Part shown: positions 46,718-58,133 of the stretch, in pieces
Layout of the letters: the number at the start of each line of letters is the position of its first letter
Numbering within the stretch: position 1 is the stretch's first letter
NCBI RefSeq assembly: GCF_042477335.2
Contig: NC_091251.1
Coordinates: 90,969,501-91,033,500 of the forward strand
Direction of reading: 5' to 3'
DNA length: 64,000 nucleotides
DNA from: Ovis canadensis
Lineage: Eukaryota; Chordata; Mammalia; Artiodactyla; Bovidae
Notes under the pieces: generated by a model
The model's database searches: none
What the model was told of the DNA's origin: nothing
The model's input: only the letters and a program-made list of their open reading frames with translations
Translations under genes and position numbers: made by a program

Positions 46718-48708
46718 CATCTTTCTTTGTTTCTTTCTTTGAAGCCTCTTTTTTAAAAAAAATTTGAGATATAATTGACAAATAAAACTATAAGATATTT
46801 AAAGTATACTAAATATACATATACATTATGAAAGGATTCCCCTTGAAAGATGCTTCTTAAAACTGATGGCATGTTAGACTCAATGAAATGCATTATCTAT
46901 TGAGCCCTAAATATGTTGCAGGCACCATGTTGGTCAATTAGCATTCATTATCACACAACTCATTAGAGATGAGAAAAGCACCTCAGAGAAAACTTTCCCA
47001 AGGTCACTCAGCTAGCAAGTAGCCGAAGTAGGATTCAAACTCAGGCTTGCTGATCTCCAACGCCCCTGTGCTTCCCACCACGTCGTCCTAACCTCCTTCC
47101 TTCTAGATGAAGTGAGGGGGACAAAGTCAACGCCTCAGGTCTGTAGGTCCTAGATGATTCTCCTGGGTGATTTATTCCGGGCAGCTTTACTTGGATCCTC
47201 ACTATTCCACTCCAAGCCTAGATGCTTAGGAAGCCCTCGTTCATGGCTCACCACTCACCCGGTTCTGGAGCAACTTCACAGACCTCCCTGGCCTGTCTCC
47301 ACTGCCTGTCCTCCCCAGCTCTAATTTTGGGTTTCCTGTTGCCTTCCTAGGCTCACTTGCTGCTTTACTGGCCAAACCCACCCCCGCTCCTCCGCCCACC
47401 CCAGATTCTGGGGGGAAAGGCTAGAAGAACTCCACGAGGTGGCAGTTTTGGGAAAGACACTAATTACGAGTTGTCTCATTAGACTGGAACTGACAGGATG
47501 ACCAGACCAGGGCTCCCCCTTTCAAAACAGCCCATGACAGAAGGGGCCACTGGGAAGGCCTGCCTGGGTTCCAGCCTGCGGGGAGTCAGTGGAATTGGAA
47601 CTCAACCCAGGGTGAAGCAAGGGGACAAGCCCCAGAGAGTCCGAGGGATCCCTCCCTTTCCTCCTCCTCTATGCTTCAGCCACCCACTCGCCAAGGACCT
47701 GACATACCCTCTCCCCACCCTTTTGCCCCCCACCCTCCCCCCATCTCTGGGCTCTGACTTTGCCTGTGGGTTCAGTTCCCCCCTGCCAGGCCTTGAAGTT
47801 TATGTGGACTCGAAGCTGGTGCTTTGTCTCAAGGCTCAGCTGCCTCCAGGCAGTCTTCAGCCCTCCCAGTCCCACTGATCCTGCTCCCCTCTGCCAGGAT
47901 ACCCCTCCCGGAGGAGTTCTCAATTATACCACCATGTGGCTTGGTTACTCTCTTTGGCTTGTGGACCAAAAATGCTGCCTGCCATTTCAGTAAACATACT
48001 GCCCACCACCACACCCTCAGTCCCTGCAGCCCCCAACAATGTACACAGAGGGGAATTCAGGATAGAAACAAGATACTGGTCCCAGATAGTTAAGATGCTT
48101 ATCAAAGGAACGATTTCAATAAGCCCAGACACTTGGATCTTCCCATACACAGAAAATCATTAAAATCATAAAGTTGAAATGCCTGTGTTTGTGATGTGCA
48201 GTAATTTTGTGATATTCAACTATATGTTTGTTTGTTTTCCAGCAAAAACTGTACATCCTGGCTCCTCCCTTACCTCGTCAGGATAGCCCCTCAGAGCCAA
48301 CTATCTGAGAGTCTGTCTCCCAGGCTGTAGTTCTCAGGAAGGTCCCTGAATAAAACATAATTCTCAAAAACAAACCAAAAAACCCCCACGTAATTCCCAA
48401 CTCTTAGTTTGTGCATTTTTTCAGCTAACAAATAGTTGTGCCTACAATAGATGGACACTGTCCTTAGTGCTAGAGTGACAAGACACAGCAGAGGGGACGC
48501 TAGAATCACCACAGTGGAAGGCAGCTGGTGTCGCAGTCCCGAGAGCCGGCTCCTGGGAGAGGGCAGTGGGCAATTCCTGTCTATTCTGTGGTCTCAGTGA
48601 CATCAACCTGGCATTGGAAATCGGTCCTGCTGGGAAGATTTATGCCACAGAAATCTGAAAACCAGGACTTTTCTTTTCCTAAACAGTAATTTATTAAAGA
48701 TGAACTAG
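46718..48708. other. Intergenic, no gene seen
   Basis: A MIR-like stretch near 46.9-47.05 kb ('caaggtcactcagctagcaa') and otherwise unique DNA. An open run at 47.50-47.88 kb on plus has no domain signal. Confidence 0.5.
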
Positions 48709-49022
48709 TGGGCTTCCCTGGTGGCTCAGTGGTAAAGAATCCACCTGCCAAAGCAGGAGACCCAGGTTCAGTCTCTGATCTGGGAGGATCCCACGTGCCG
48801 CAGAACAGCTAAGCCCTGTGCCACAACTATGCGGCCACATGGCACAACTGCTGAAGCTGGGGTGCCCTCGAGCCCTGCGCTCTGCAACAAGAGAAGCCAC
48901 TACAATGAGAAGCCCACTCACTGCCGAGAGGAGCCCCTCGATCACCGCTCTCCATAATTAGAGAAAAATCCGTGCAGCGGTGAAGACTCAGCACAGCCAA
49001 AAACAAATAAACCTTTTTTTTT
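48709..49022 (+). mobile_element. CHR-type tRNA-derived SINE
   Basis: The tRNA-Glu head ('cttccctggtggctcagtgg') is followed by the CHR body ('cgcagaacagctaagccctg') and an A/T-rich tail ('aaaaacaaataaacc'). Confidence 0.85.
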
Positions 49023-49486
49023 AAGATGGACAGGCAGGGCACTGTGGGAGGAGCATGATGAGGTCTGTGGGTCTGGGGAGAGCCACTGGTTTGGGTTTCC
49101 CCTAAAAACAGAGCTGGAGACAAGGACTTAGCAACAAGTGGTTTCCTTGGAAGGTAATCTCAGGGGACAACAGTGGTGAGGCGAGGACAGGAAGGAAGTT
49201 GTTTAAGGAGGTATTACATTTTCAAACATGGGCAACCAGCGCTCAACTGGGGATGGCAGACAGTGAGGAGCAGAACTTCAGTCAGCCACTGAGGGTCGAG
49301 GAAGCCGGGGCATTTATCCACCCCTGTGAGTCTTTGGAGGCCTTCACTCCCTGGCTTCTTGGACCCCACATGCTCCTGTCTCCCTGAGACTACAAATCCC
49401 CTGGGATTGAGACTCTGCTATTCTGTCTACTGAGGTCCTTGAGACCCATTCAGGAAAGCCATTAGATCAAAACTGTTTCTACGATA

Positions 49487-49712
49487 GGCTTCCCTGATGG
49501 TAAAGAATCTGCCTGACAATGCAGGAGACCCAGGTTCCATCCCATTTCTTTCTCCAAGGGATCCAAGTCGGAAAGATCCCCTGGAGAAAGAAAATGGCAA
49601 CCCACTCCAGTACTCTTGCCTGGGAAATCTCATGGACAGAGGAGCCGGGCGGGCAACAGTCCTTGGGGTTACAAAGAGTCGGACACGACTGAGCGACTAA
49701 CACTTTCGCTTT
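49487..49712 (+). mobile_element. Bov-tA SINE with internal duplication
   Basis: The tRNA head and BovA body are present. Between them 'ctttctccaagggatccaag' partly repeats the 'gatcccctggagaaag' segment, so the copy is slightly longer than usual. Confidence 0.85.
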
Positions 49713-50889
49713 CATATCTCTACAGCAACGCTAAGACATTAGCATTTTGCCTTCTCACTCTCACGCGAGTCTGCAGTGCAGTTTCCCAGAGGCCACATGG
49801 CGTGTAATATTACAGTAGTTTGCATGCAGAAGCAAATACAAAGTCCAAGCTGTTCTTTGAAGCCAAACATTAAAGAGATTTGTAGAAATGTAGAAAAAAG
49901 TACTGATCTTCTCACTTTTTTGTTTTGAAAGATACAAGTTTTAAAGGTGAGGTTTTTATATTGGTATTTCACAACTGAAAGACAACATCAAATTAGACTT
50001 TAAATTTTCGAGTCGGAATTTCTCAAACTGGGTCCTGGGAGGTTTTCTGTAAAATCTGTGAAAACATGTTTCTTTTAAATGAAATTATTGCTCTCGGTGA
50101 GTTAGCCGGTTTTCCTGAAAACTGTCCAATCTGTAGTTTTCCCCAAATGAAAAGGGTTTTTTTTTTTTTCATATATGATAATTGTAAGAGTAGCACTTGC
50201 TTCAGGTTAAAAAAAAAATCAGATAACACAAATGGTATAAGGAGGAAGTGGGGGGGGTGCGGAGTGAGAGGAGCCCCAGTGGTCCTGGGGTGGGTGAGAG
50301 TGGGACGGAAATCCTACTGGTTTATGGAAACAAAGCCGGTGGGGGTGTGGGGAGGGAACCCTCTTGCAGGCAGACCCCTGCTTAGAGCCCCAGAGCCTGG
50401 GCAGGAGCAGCTAGTTTGGCCATCCACACAGTCCCTTGTCCCTCAAGGCCAGGTGGCCCCAGAATTCACCCTGGGCTCCCAGTGTTGCCCAACCATCTCA
50501 GGTCACATGTAAATCACATCTGCATTCTGGCAACTGCCGGAGGCCATACAGGAGATAAAGCAGAAGCTGAGAGCGTCCTGTTCCTGCTCTTGGCTCTGTC
50601 CTTCCATAGGCCTCCCCGCCATGCACACAAGCTTGCAGAAACTCCTGGGCCCTCTCTGGATGGAGGGCCTGAGTCCCTAGGGTGCTGGGGAGGGGTCTGT
50701 AGCACTCTGCCCTCTCAGCCCCTCAGGGCCCAGCCACAGAGCCAACCCCTTCCCCACGCAGCCCTTGTTCACAGAGCAGAGTCAGAGGGCTCACAGGGTC
50801 TGTTTTCTGCCCAAATAACTGAAGGTTTAGGCAGAGACCCCAAGGCCCTGGAGGCCTTGAGCCTGGGAAGCCATTAGGCTCATGGCCGG
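49713..50889. other. Intergenic, no gene seen
   Basis: AT-rich at the left, GC-richer after 50.2 kb. No gene was recognised. Confidence 0.45.
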
Positions 50890-50942
50890 AGTACCCCAGA
50901 GGGCAGCTCCAACCCCAGGGTTGAGGCCACCCTATGACGTCT
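50890..50942 (+). repeat. 53-base segment duplicated 508 bases downstream
   Basis: It matches 51398-51450 at 46 of 53 positions (about 87 percent). The downstream copy sits at the 5' edge of an inserted BovB fragment, so this may be the donor of copied DNA. Confidence 0.8.
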
Positions 50943-51396
50943 GGGGCAGCTGCTCCACAGGCCCACCGGACCCTTATACAAGCCTGCTCGCAACAGGTGA
51001 GGCAAGTCGGCTTAACAGCACTGAAACCCACTCTGCAAACCCAAGTTCCTCTGCTGAGTTTCTGATTGACCTCTCCATCCAAAACTTTATTCCCTTTCTT
51101 GTCCCACCCCTATTTCCCTCAGTACTGAGGAGTATCAGAAAAGGAATATTGAAACTGAGCAGAACCCTGAGGGGCCCTCCCAGGTACAACAGCCTCTGTT
51201 TCTCATTTGTAGGAAAAAGCTTTCATCTCCTAGACCTTCCCTGAGTTCCAAAGAGCAGCTTCAACTAATCACTAATTAGGGAAGTGAGAGAATGAGGAAG
51301 CCAAGGAAAGGCAGTCAAGAAACAATACTGCAGAAACAAAAGGGTCCTAGTTTCTCCTCAAGGGATGTACATAATAATCTGATAAAGATTTCTGAG

Positions 51397-51859
51397 CAGT
51401 ACCACAGAGAGCTGCTCCAACCCCAGGGCTGATGCCACCCTATGACATTTAAGCTAAGAAAGAAAGCTGAGTGCCGAAGAACTGATGCTTTTGAACTGTG
51501 GTGTTGGAAAAGACTCTTGAGAATCTCTTGGACTGCAAGGAGATCCAATCAGTCCATCCTAAAGGAAATCAATCCTGAATATTCATTGGAAGGACTGATG
51601 CTGAAGCTGAAGCTCCAATACTTTGGCCACCTGATGCGAAGAGCCGACTCATTGGAAAAGACCCTGATGTAGGGAAAGATTGAAGGCTGGAGGAGAAGGG
51701 GATGACAGAGGATGAGATGGTTGGATGGCATCACTGACTCGGTGGACATGAGTTTGATCAAGCTCCGGGAGTTGGTGATGGACAGGGAAGCCTGGTGTGC
51801 TGCAGTCCATGGGGTCACAAAGAGTCGGACACGACTGAGTTGACCAAACTGAACTGAAC
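51397..51859 (+). mobile_element. BovB 3' fragment carrying 53 bases of local filler, with 11-base target duplication
   Basis: AGATTTCTGAG occurs exactly at 51386-51396 and 51860-51870, bracketing this segment. The first 53 bases copy the unique segment at 50890; the rest is BovB from the RTDAFELWCW region to the 'accaaactgaactgaac' tail. The BovB part keeps an open frame for about 68 codons, but it is only a C-terminal scrap. Confidence 0.75.
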
Positions 51860-52173
51860 AGATTTCTGAGTTGCTCTGCAGGAACTAAGGTCCCACCACG
51901 ATGGGGGATGGAACTACATGCTGAGACCCTGGACTGGCTGGAAGCAGAAGACTGATGACTGAGATTCCTGGAACACCACCCTGTTACCTCACCACCACCC
52001 AATCAGAAGAGAGTCACACACTGCAGCCCTCACCCCAAATGTTGCCTTTAAAAACTTTACCCTGAAAATCCTCAGGGACTTTGGGTCTTTTGAACACTAG
52101 CTGCCCATTCTCCTTAGCCCTTGCACTCAAATTTTCTCTGCTCTAAATTCTGACATTTCAGTTTGTTTGGCCT

Positions 52174-52799
52174 TGATGCAGGAGACAGGTAGACCCCAGG
52201 CTGAAGAGTTTTCCCTCTGTGGATGGACAGAAAGTCCATGAAAGCAGGATGGTGGAGGAGGCTGGCTTCTGCCCAGGTAGATATGAGATAAAAGACCACA
52301 TATTCTTCATTCTCGAAGTCAAGGAGACTTCACCAGCTACACATGTGCAGAAAGGCTCCTTGGAGGTCCAAAAGGGAGGGGGCGTCACCTCACAGTAAAT
52401 GGTGTCAACTACACAGAAGCCTCTTCACTAGGCCAAGAGATGACTAAGAGGCGAGTGTGCACACAGGAGTACCCTGAGCTATACCAAATACGGACTCAGA
52501 AGAGGCAAATCGGAATGACTTGTCAAAGGAAACCCCAGAGAAATGCCCCGTGAACATGATTCAAACCGCCGCCTGTGAGTCTATGCACACGGCCTGTACC
52601 CTTTCCTCCGAACAAACGTTTGTTTCTCTACTTTCCATCTTTGTGGGAATTCTTTTTCACGCAAAGCCGAAGAACCAGGGTCTCGTCACTGACGACTGGT
52701 CTAGTGGCTATAGGATTCAGTGTTCTCACCACCGCAACCCAGCCTCAATTTCTGGCCAGGAACCAAAGCCAAGCTTTAAGCCCCTACAGGCCGAGATCA
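52174..52799 (+). mobile_element. Second LTR-like element (TG...CA) inside the first, containing a tRNA-Glu-like sequence
   Basis: This 626-base segment begins TGAT and ends ATCA, and is flanked on both sides by GCCT (52170-52173 and 52800-52803). That is the signature of an integrated LTR with a 4-base target duplication. Removing it restores continuous LTR text of the host element. Near its right end is a degenerate tRNA-Glu-like body. No retroviral coding sequence is present. Confidence 0.5.
52690..52765 (+). pseudogene. Degenerate tRNA-Glu(CTC)-like sequence
   Basis: GGTCTAGTGGCTATAGGATT matches the tRNA-Glu D-arm and A box, with two inserted bases. The anticodon position 52725-52727 reads CTC in a loop TTCTCAC. 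The anticodon stem keeps four of five pairs, one by compensatory change. The B box is degraded (CTCAATTT), and the copy ends in ACCA, as in retro-copied tRNA. It is unlikely to be transcribed as a tRNA. Confidence 0.6.
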
Positions 52800-52850
52800 G
52801 CCTCACTGAGTGCTGGGCACACAAACTTGAATTCGATAAGAATGCTATGC

Positions 52851-52873
52851 GGTCTGAGTCACTTCAGTTACGT
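52851..52873 (-). mobile_element. BovA scrap
   Basis: 'tctgagtcacttcagttacg' is a short BovA end in reverse, squeezed between the LTR end and a CHR SINE. Confidence 0.5.
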
Positions 52874-53168
52874 CTGATGAAAAGAACCTGCCTGCCAATG
52901 CAGGAGACGTGGGTTCAGCAGATATCTTCTCCAGGAAAATCCCATAATGCGGAGCAGCTAAGCCCTTGTGTCATAACTGCTGGGCCCCTGCTCTAGAGCC
53001 CTTGAGCTGCAACTACGGAACCTGTGTGCCTAGAGTCCACGCAACAAGAGAAGCCTCTGCACCTCAGTGGAGAGTCGGCCGCACTCACCACAATCAGAGA
53101 AAGCCTACACGCAACAATGAAGACCCAGCAGAGCCAATAAAAGTAAATAAACCTTTAAAAAAAAAAAG
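52874..53168 (+). mobile_element. CHR-type tRNA-derived SINE
   Basis: 'agaacctgcctgccaatgca' to 'agtaaataaacctttaaaaa'; the tRNA head is truncated, the body and A-rich tail are clear. Confidence 0.8.
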
Positions 53169-53914
53169 AGAGGAAAACAAACAGAAGTCTGTTAACGTGT
53201 ATCCTGCACGTACATGGGAGCTCTCAGCGTTAAGTAACTCACAAGAGTGGTGAGAACTTGGGCTTGTATAGTATCTTAACAAAAGGACAATAAACTTTTA
53301 GAGAAATGATAAGACACAGGAAAAGGAATTTGGAGGGTATAGCATGGAAAATTATGGGAAGGCAAATATATGGGGGAGCCAGTGGTAGCTAAGGGCTAGT
53401 TTTAGCAAGACGTGTGTTTAGATTCCTCTGATGTTGTCTCTGGGCTGGAGAGGGTCTAGAGCTGTCGCCAGAAATTAATTTCTGGACTTCTTGGTAGAGA
53501 GCAGAATTTACAAATGATACATCAATTTATAAATTTATGTCCTGCTTTTAGGCAAATAGGAGAAAGGAAGAGAGCTTTTTTGTATCTGCTTCTCAATAGC
53601 CTTCAGTTCAAACTAATCCTTGGGCTGAAGCGGCATATTTTGGAGTGTCACCAGGGGCCACCCATCATGATGGGCTGCCAGTGAAAGGAGCCTCAAGATA
53701 GAAGAAAGGAGAGGAGGAATTTCTTATCTCTTGGAGGTTCACAACCGGGGCCATCAACCTCCAAGGGTCACCAAGGAGGGGAAATGAGATTGAGTGCACC
53801 TACGTGCTTGACGTGTAGACGTTAGCCAAATCAGAATATAGGACTATTACAAAGTTCTTTCTTATATCTTCAGAAACTCTTCCTCCTACTAATGATGCGG
53901 TCTTAATCTAATGC
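53169..53914. other. Intergenic, no gene seen
   Basis: AT-moderate unique sequence with no recognised feature. Confidence 0.45.
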
Positions 53915-54300
53915 TTTCCAAAGTGTGGCCCATCACCCTGCTTGGACTACTTATTGGATTCTACCCATAATGTGCCAGGGACAGATTCCCTGTTGTCTTT
54001 GCTCCTCTTAGATCCACTAGATCACAATCTTGGGGGACAGAACCCTAGACTCTGCATCTTTGACAAACTCCCTAAACAATTCTTGGACATAGCAGTTTGC
54101 CTACCACTGGTAGAGACCTGGGTTCAAATCTCAGTTTGGCCACTAACTTAAGGTTTCTATGCCTTCGTTTCCTGGTTTTTAAAATGGGGATCATAATACT
54201 ATACGTGACAGTTGAATGCACGGAAACTGCTTACGACTGGGGCCAGCACAAGGTAAGTGTCAAGAGGTGTCAGCCTTTGTTTTTCTCCTGTTAAATGTTG
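53915..54300. mobile_element. MER5A-like fragment followed by MIR
   Basis: 'tttccaaagtgtggcccatc' and 'tctgcatctttgacaaactc' fit MER5A to about 54085. After that 'acctgggttcaaatctcagt' begins a MIR. Confidence 0.6.
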
Positions 54301-54367
54301 CTTCTGCCGCCCCTCTGTGGCCCAGGCCACGGCCCCAGCCATCCTGGGAACAGCCCAGCTGGAACCT

Positions 54368-54651
54368 GTTGTGAGTGAGTGAAAGTGGCTTAGTCATGTC
54401 CGACTCTCTGCGACCCTATGGACTGTACAGGAATACAGGACTATACAGGACTATACATGGAATTCTCCAGGCCAGAATACTGGAGTGGGTAGCCTTTCCC
54501 TTCTCCAGGGGATCTTCCCAACCCAGGGATAAAACCCAGGTCTCTGGCATTGCAGGCGGAATCTTTACCAGCTGAACCCAACCCAGGGATCAAACCCACG
54601 TCTCTGGCATTGAGGGCGGATTCTTTACCAGCTGAACCACAAGGGAAGCCC
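54368..54651 (-). mobile_element. Bov-tA SINE with tandem internal duplications
   Basis: Reverse orientation. A 60-base unit is present twice in tandem (54517-54576 and 54577-54636, five differences), and a short 'ctatacagga'-type repeat occurs near 54430-54455. The copy is therefore longer than the normal element. Confidence 0.88.
54517..54636. repeat. Tandem duplication of a 60-base SINE segment
   Basis: Both units start CCCAACCCAGGGAT and end TTACCAGCTGAA. 55 of 60 positions agree, so the duplication is old enough to have diverged. Confidence 0.9.
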
Positions 54652-54731
54652 GGAACCTGTTGGGAACAGTGGGGGCTTGGGTTTTGCTCCTTCTCCCTTC
54701 AAACTGGGAAACACTGTAAGGATACATCTGG

Positions 54732-54746
54732 CCACTGGAGGGCAGC
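54732..54746 (+). promoter_or_regulatory. Weak CTCF-like motif, forward
   Basis: CCACTGGAGGGCAGC fits most but not all core positions. Confidence 0.35.
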
Positions 54747-55540
54747 ATCCATCTAGCTATTTTAAGCAACCGCTTTCTCAAAAAGCAGCTTTCTGGTGGT
54801 AGTGAGGGAAGATGGTGGAACCCCGGTTAGATGCCTCACCCGAAGTTTTCATTTAAATTATCCTCCTTTAGTCAGCCCTTAGATGTGTCCTCAAATAACC
54901 TGTGAAGAGAGGTTTTGCGTAAAGAACCCTGCTTTCCCATTGCCTTGGATTTGCGTGAGAATTTTGATCCTAAACCTGGGGTCTCTCACAGGTGCCCAGT
55001 GACAGTCTTTGAGTGTCCACGTGCCTGACCGCCAGGACTCTGCTCTCCACCCCCAGGCACACAAATAGCTCCCTATTTTCCAAGGCTCAGCTGCTGCACA
55101 TGAAGAAGCACAGAGATTCTTGGGAGTCCCTTCCCAAGGTGGCAGCGGGGTACCTTCTGCAACCAGTGGGTGGACTGCTCCAGTGTGGTGTGAGGACCAG
55201 GCGTGGGGCCCCTGGTCACCCATCTCAAGGGCCTCAGAAGTCACTCTCCAAAGCAGGTCCTCGAGAATGGTCTGGGTCTCACTTTGGGTTACCTCCAAAG
55301 CGAGCTCTAGATGATGGTGTGTTGTGGACTTGCCAGACTGAAGTGGGAGAGCCTGTTTGAGAATGAAGTCCATCCAGAGAAAGCAGGTCCTGAGGGCAGC
55401 TTGCGAGCCCCTGCCTCAGGTATCGCTTCTGGATGCTCCAGTTATCCAAGCCAGTTAATCACCCTCTGGCCTTACGAGCTTGAACTGGGTTTTGTGGTTC
55501 TTGCTCTAGAAGGCTCCCAATCAAATATACAACCTACTGA
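54747..55540. other. Intergenic, no gene seen
   Basis: Unique sequence. Open stretches on both strands near 54.9-55.4 kb have no domain signal. Confidence 0.45.
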
Positions 55541-55760
55541 GCAGGTGGCGCTAGTGGTAAAGAACCCACCTGCCATTGCAGGAGATGTAAGGGATGCTGG
55601 TTTGATCCCTGGGTCAGGAAGATCCCCTGAAGGAGGGCATGGCAACCCACTCCAGTATTCTTGCCTGGAGAATCCCCATGGACAGAGGAGCCTGGTGGGC
55701 TACACTCCATGGGGTCTCCACGAGTCAGACACGACTGAAGCGACTTAGCACGCATGCATG
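55541..55760 (+). mobile_element. Bov-tA SINE
   Basis: 'aggtggcgctagtggtaaag' to 'cgactgaagcgacttagcac', sense orientation, full length. Confidence 0.9.
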
Positions 55761-57377
55761 AGCAACCCCCTCACATGACACGGGGTTGAGTGCATGCATG
55801 AGATATCACATCTAATCTTCCCAAGCTGACTGTGTGAAACCAAAATCTCCTTTCCTCTCCTTCTTTCCCGCCCCGCACCTCCCCCCACCCACGTGGGCTC
55901 CGAGCTTGGCTGGACGGTAGACTCAGCACCGGGCTGAGTGAAGAGACCCGAGTTCCCACTCAAGCTCCACCTCAACTACCTCTGCGGCCCTAGCGATGCA
56001 GCCGGTGCTCCCAGGCCTCGATTTCCTCCTCTGTCAAATGAAAGCTTTTCCAACACTAACATTCTATGGGTGTTTTCCTCCATCCCATATTTAGCCAGTC
56101 ACTGAGGCCCATTTAACTTCCCTCAGACATCTCACCCACCCCTTCCGCATTCCATTACCTTTGCAAGGAGAATGAACGCCTTCTCCCTTTCTTCCTCAAA
56201 CCGCTGCTTTCACCATGGGGTCTAAATTTAGAACTAAAAAGAAATTTTGCAATGAGGAGAGCCTGAGAGATACCCTTCCCCCTGAAATTTCTGGAGCGAC
56301 AAGGGGACATCTCCACGAATTCTGATCCTCAGAATAAGTCCCAAATGACCCTCTGCCTGGGGTTTCCTCAGACAACCTAGGGTCCTTGGTTGTGTCTTCT
56401 CCGTCCCACTACCTCCGTATAAAGTCTACACCCTTTTGTATTGGTCCGCTGCAAGTGTCCAAAGCCCATCTGAGCTAACTTGCATTAGGAAAGGAAAACG
56501 TGTCACTACAGATAAGGATCCATTTCATTTCACTCCCAGGCTTGGGGTTGGGTCTCTCCTCTGCGGAGACAAGGCTTTATTTTGTCTTGTTAAAGACCAG
56601 CTTTTCATGCTTCTCCTGCAATTGGCAGATGTGAGCACAAGCAACTTCTGAGTTTCCAAGTTATTAGTCCCACCCAAGATCAGCTTAGCCCTTTGAAGCT
56701 GCCTCACTACTCTGTTCACTCATACTAAGCTAAGGAGCCTCTTGGTCTCTTTTTCAGGCTATCTCCCACATCTTGTGTTGTTTTTAGACCCGCTTTCAGG
56801 GTTTTACATGCATTCTCATAAAACATAATCTTAGAAGATTACTCTCATTGCCCGTTGAGATCTTTTGTGATCCTAATTCTCTTGTTTACCTTAAAGGCTT
56901 CATAACACCTGCGGGTTTGATGAGTCTGAGTCAGTAGGACCTGAACAAGACCGGACCAAGAACCAGTCCTTACAGCCTACAGCAACCTCCCAAAAGTCAT
57001 CAGATTCATAAGCCTGCAGACTCTGGACACACTTCGTTTACACAGCCACTGAGCCCTGCAGTGGAACCCTCCCACCAAGAACAGAGGAGATGCTGCTTGT
57101 CTGAATTTCAGCAAGGACTGAGACATCTCTATATGGCTCTTTCCAGGGAGCCTGGTACCAACCGCAAAAGAAGATGTTAGTCAAGCAGCATCTGCTATTT
57201 GTGGAACTGGGCTGTGCCCAGGGATGTCTGTGTCTTTTTACAAGTGTTCACAAACCATCTTTCAAATATCTTGCTTTCAGAAGCCAGCTTCCCAGGTGTT
57301 AAGTGTTTGCAAAATCTCTCCTGCACTTTCTGTTGGAAAAGTAGGACTCTTGAAGATGGCTAAGAAAAATATAATTA
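55761..57377. other. Intergenic, no gene seen
   Basis: Mainly unique. It holds the first copy of a diverged 47-base repeat (57119-57165). Confidence 0.45.
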
Positions 57378-57503
57378 GATGGAGAAGGAAATGGCAACCC
57401 ACTCCCATATTCTTGCCTGGGAAATCCCATAGACAGAGGAGTCTAGCAGAAGTCCATGGGGTCGCAAACAGTTAGACACAGCTTAGTGACTAAACAACAA
57501 CAA
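57378..57503 (+). mobile_element. BovA-type SINE fragment
   Basis: 'atggagaaggaaatggcaac' to 'gtgactaaacaacaacaaag', sense. Confidence 0.85.
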
Positions 57504-58133
57504 AGATATTTATTTACACGTTTATCCTTATATATAAATTTCTAAGGCCTATGTGTGTATATATATATCCGTTATCCCTTTTTTTGTTGTTTTACAGTTT
57601 AAAAAATCTGAGAGCAAACGTGTTTTCTTATGATCCGTTTGGTTACCAAACCTGAGATGACCTGAATTTATTTATTTATTTGCTGGTGAAATAAAGACTG
57701 TTTATCCCCCCCCTTATATATATATATAATTAGAAATGGAAGATGCTAGAGAGGGGTGATAAGGAAGCAAATGTCAATCAGTAATAAGAATGGATGTTTT
57801 ACATTGCCTGTGATCTCTTAGCTTGCCAAATTAGAGAACAGGTTTAGGATGAACCTTTGTGAGACATCTCTGTATTGCTCTTTCTGGAGAGGATGGTACC
57901 AACCCCAGTGAATCTTTGAACCCCTGGTATCAATCTCCAGTGAATCTTTCTTTTGTTGTCTCATCAAAAATAGAATCCAGAAGGTTTGGGGGAGTTGACA
58001 GGTAATCTGTTTTGTGGGCCATATTTCATTGGCTCTAAAATGCAATCAGATTAATAAGATGCTCCAGTTTTTTATAAACATCAAGAAAGAAACATGTAGC
58101 CAATTAAACTGTAACACAACGCTTTATTATTCC
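57504..58133. other. AT-rich intergenic DNA
   Basis: It contains short TA and TTTA simple repeats (about 57559-57570, 57662-57680, 57715-57730) and the second copy of the 47-base repeat (57860-57906). No gene. Confidence 0.5.

Larger units (their letters stand above)
51285..52838 (+). mobile_element. Putative solo LTR of an endogenous retrovirus, split by two nested insertions
   Basis: The pieces 51285-51396, 51860-52173 and 52800-52838 join into about 470 bases of LTR-like DNA. It begins TGAGAG and contains a CCAATCA box and a TTTAAAAAC TATA-like stretch, and ends in text like 'gggcacacaaacttg'. The first gap is a BovB insertion, the second another LTR-like element. No gag, pol or env sequence is present. 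Family unassigned and outer duplication not identified. Confidence 0.55.
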
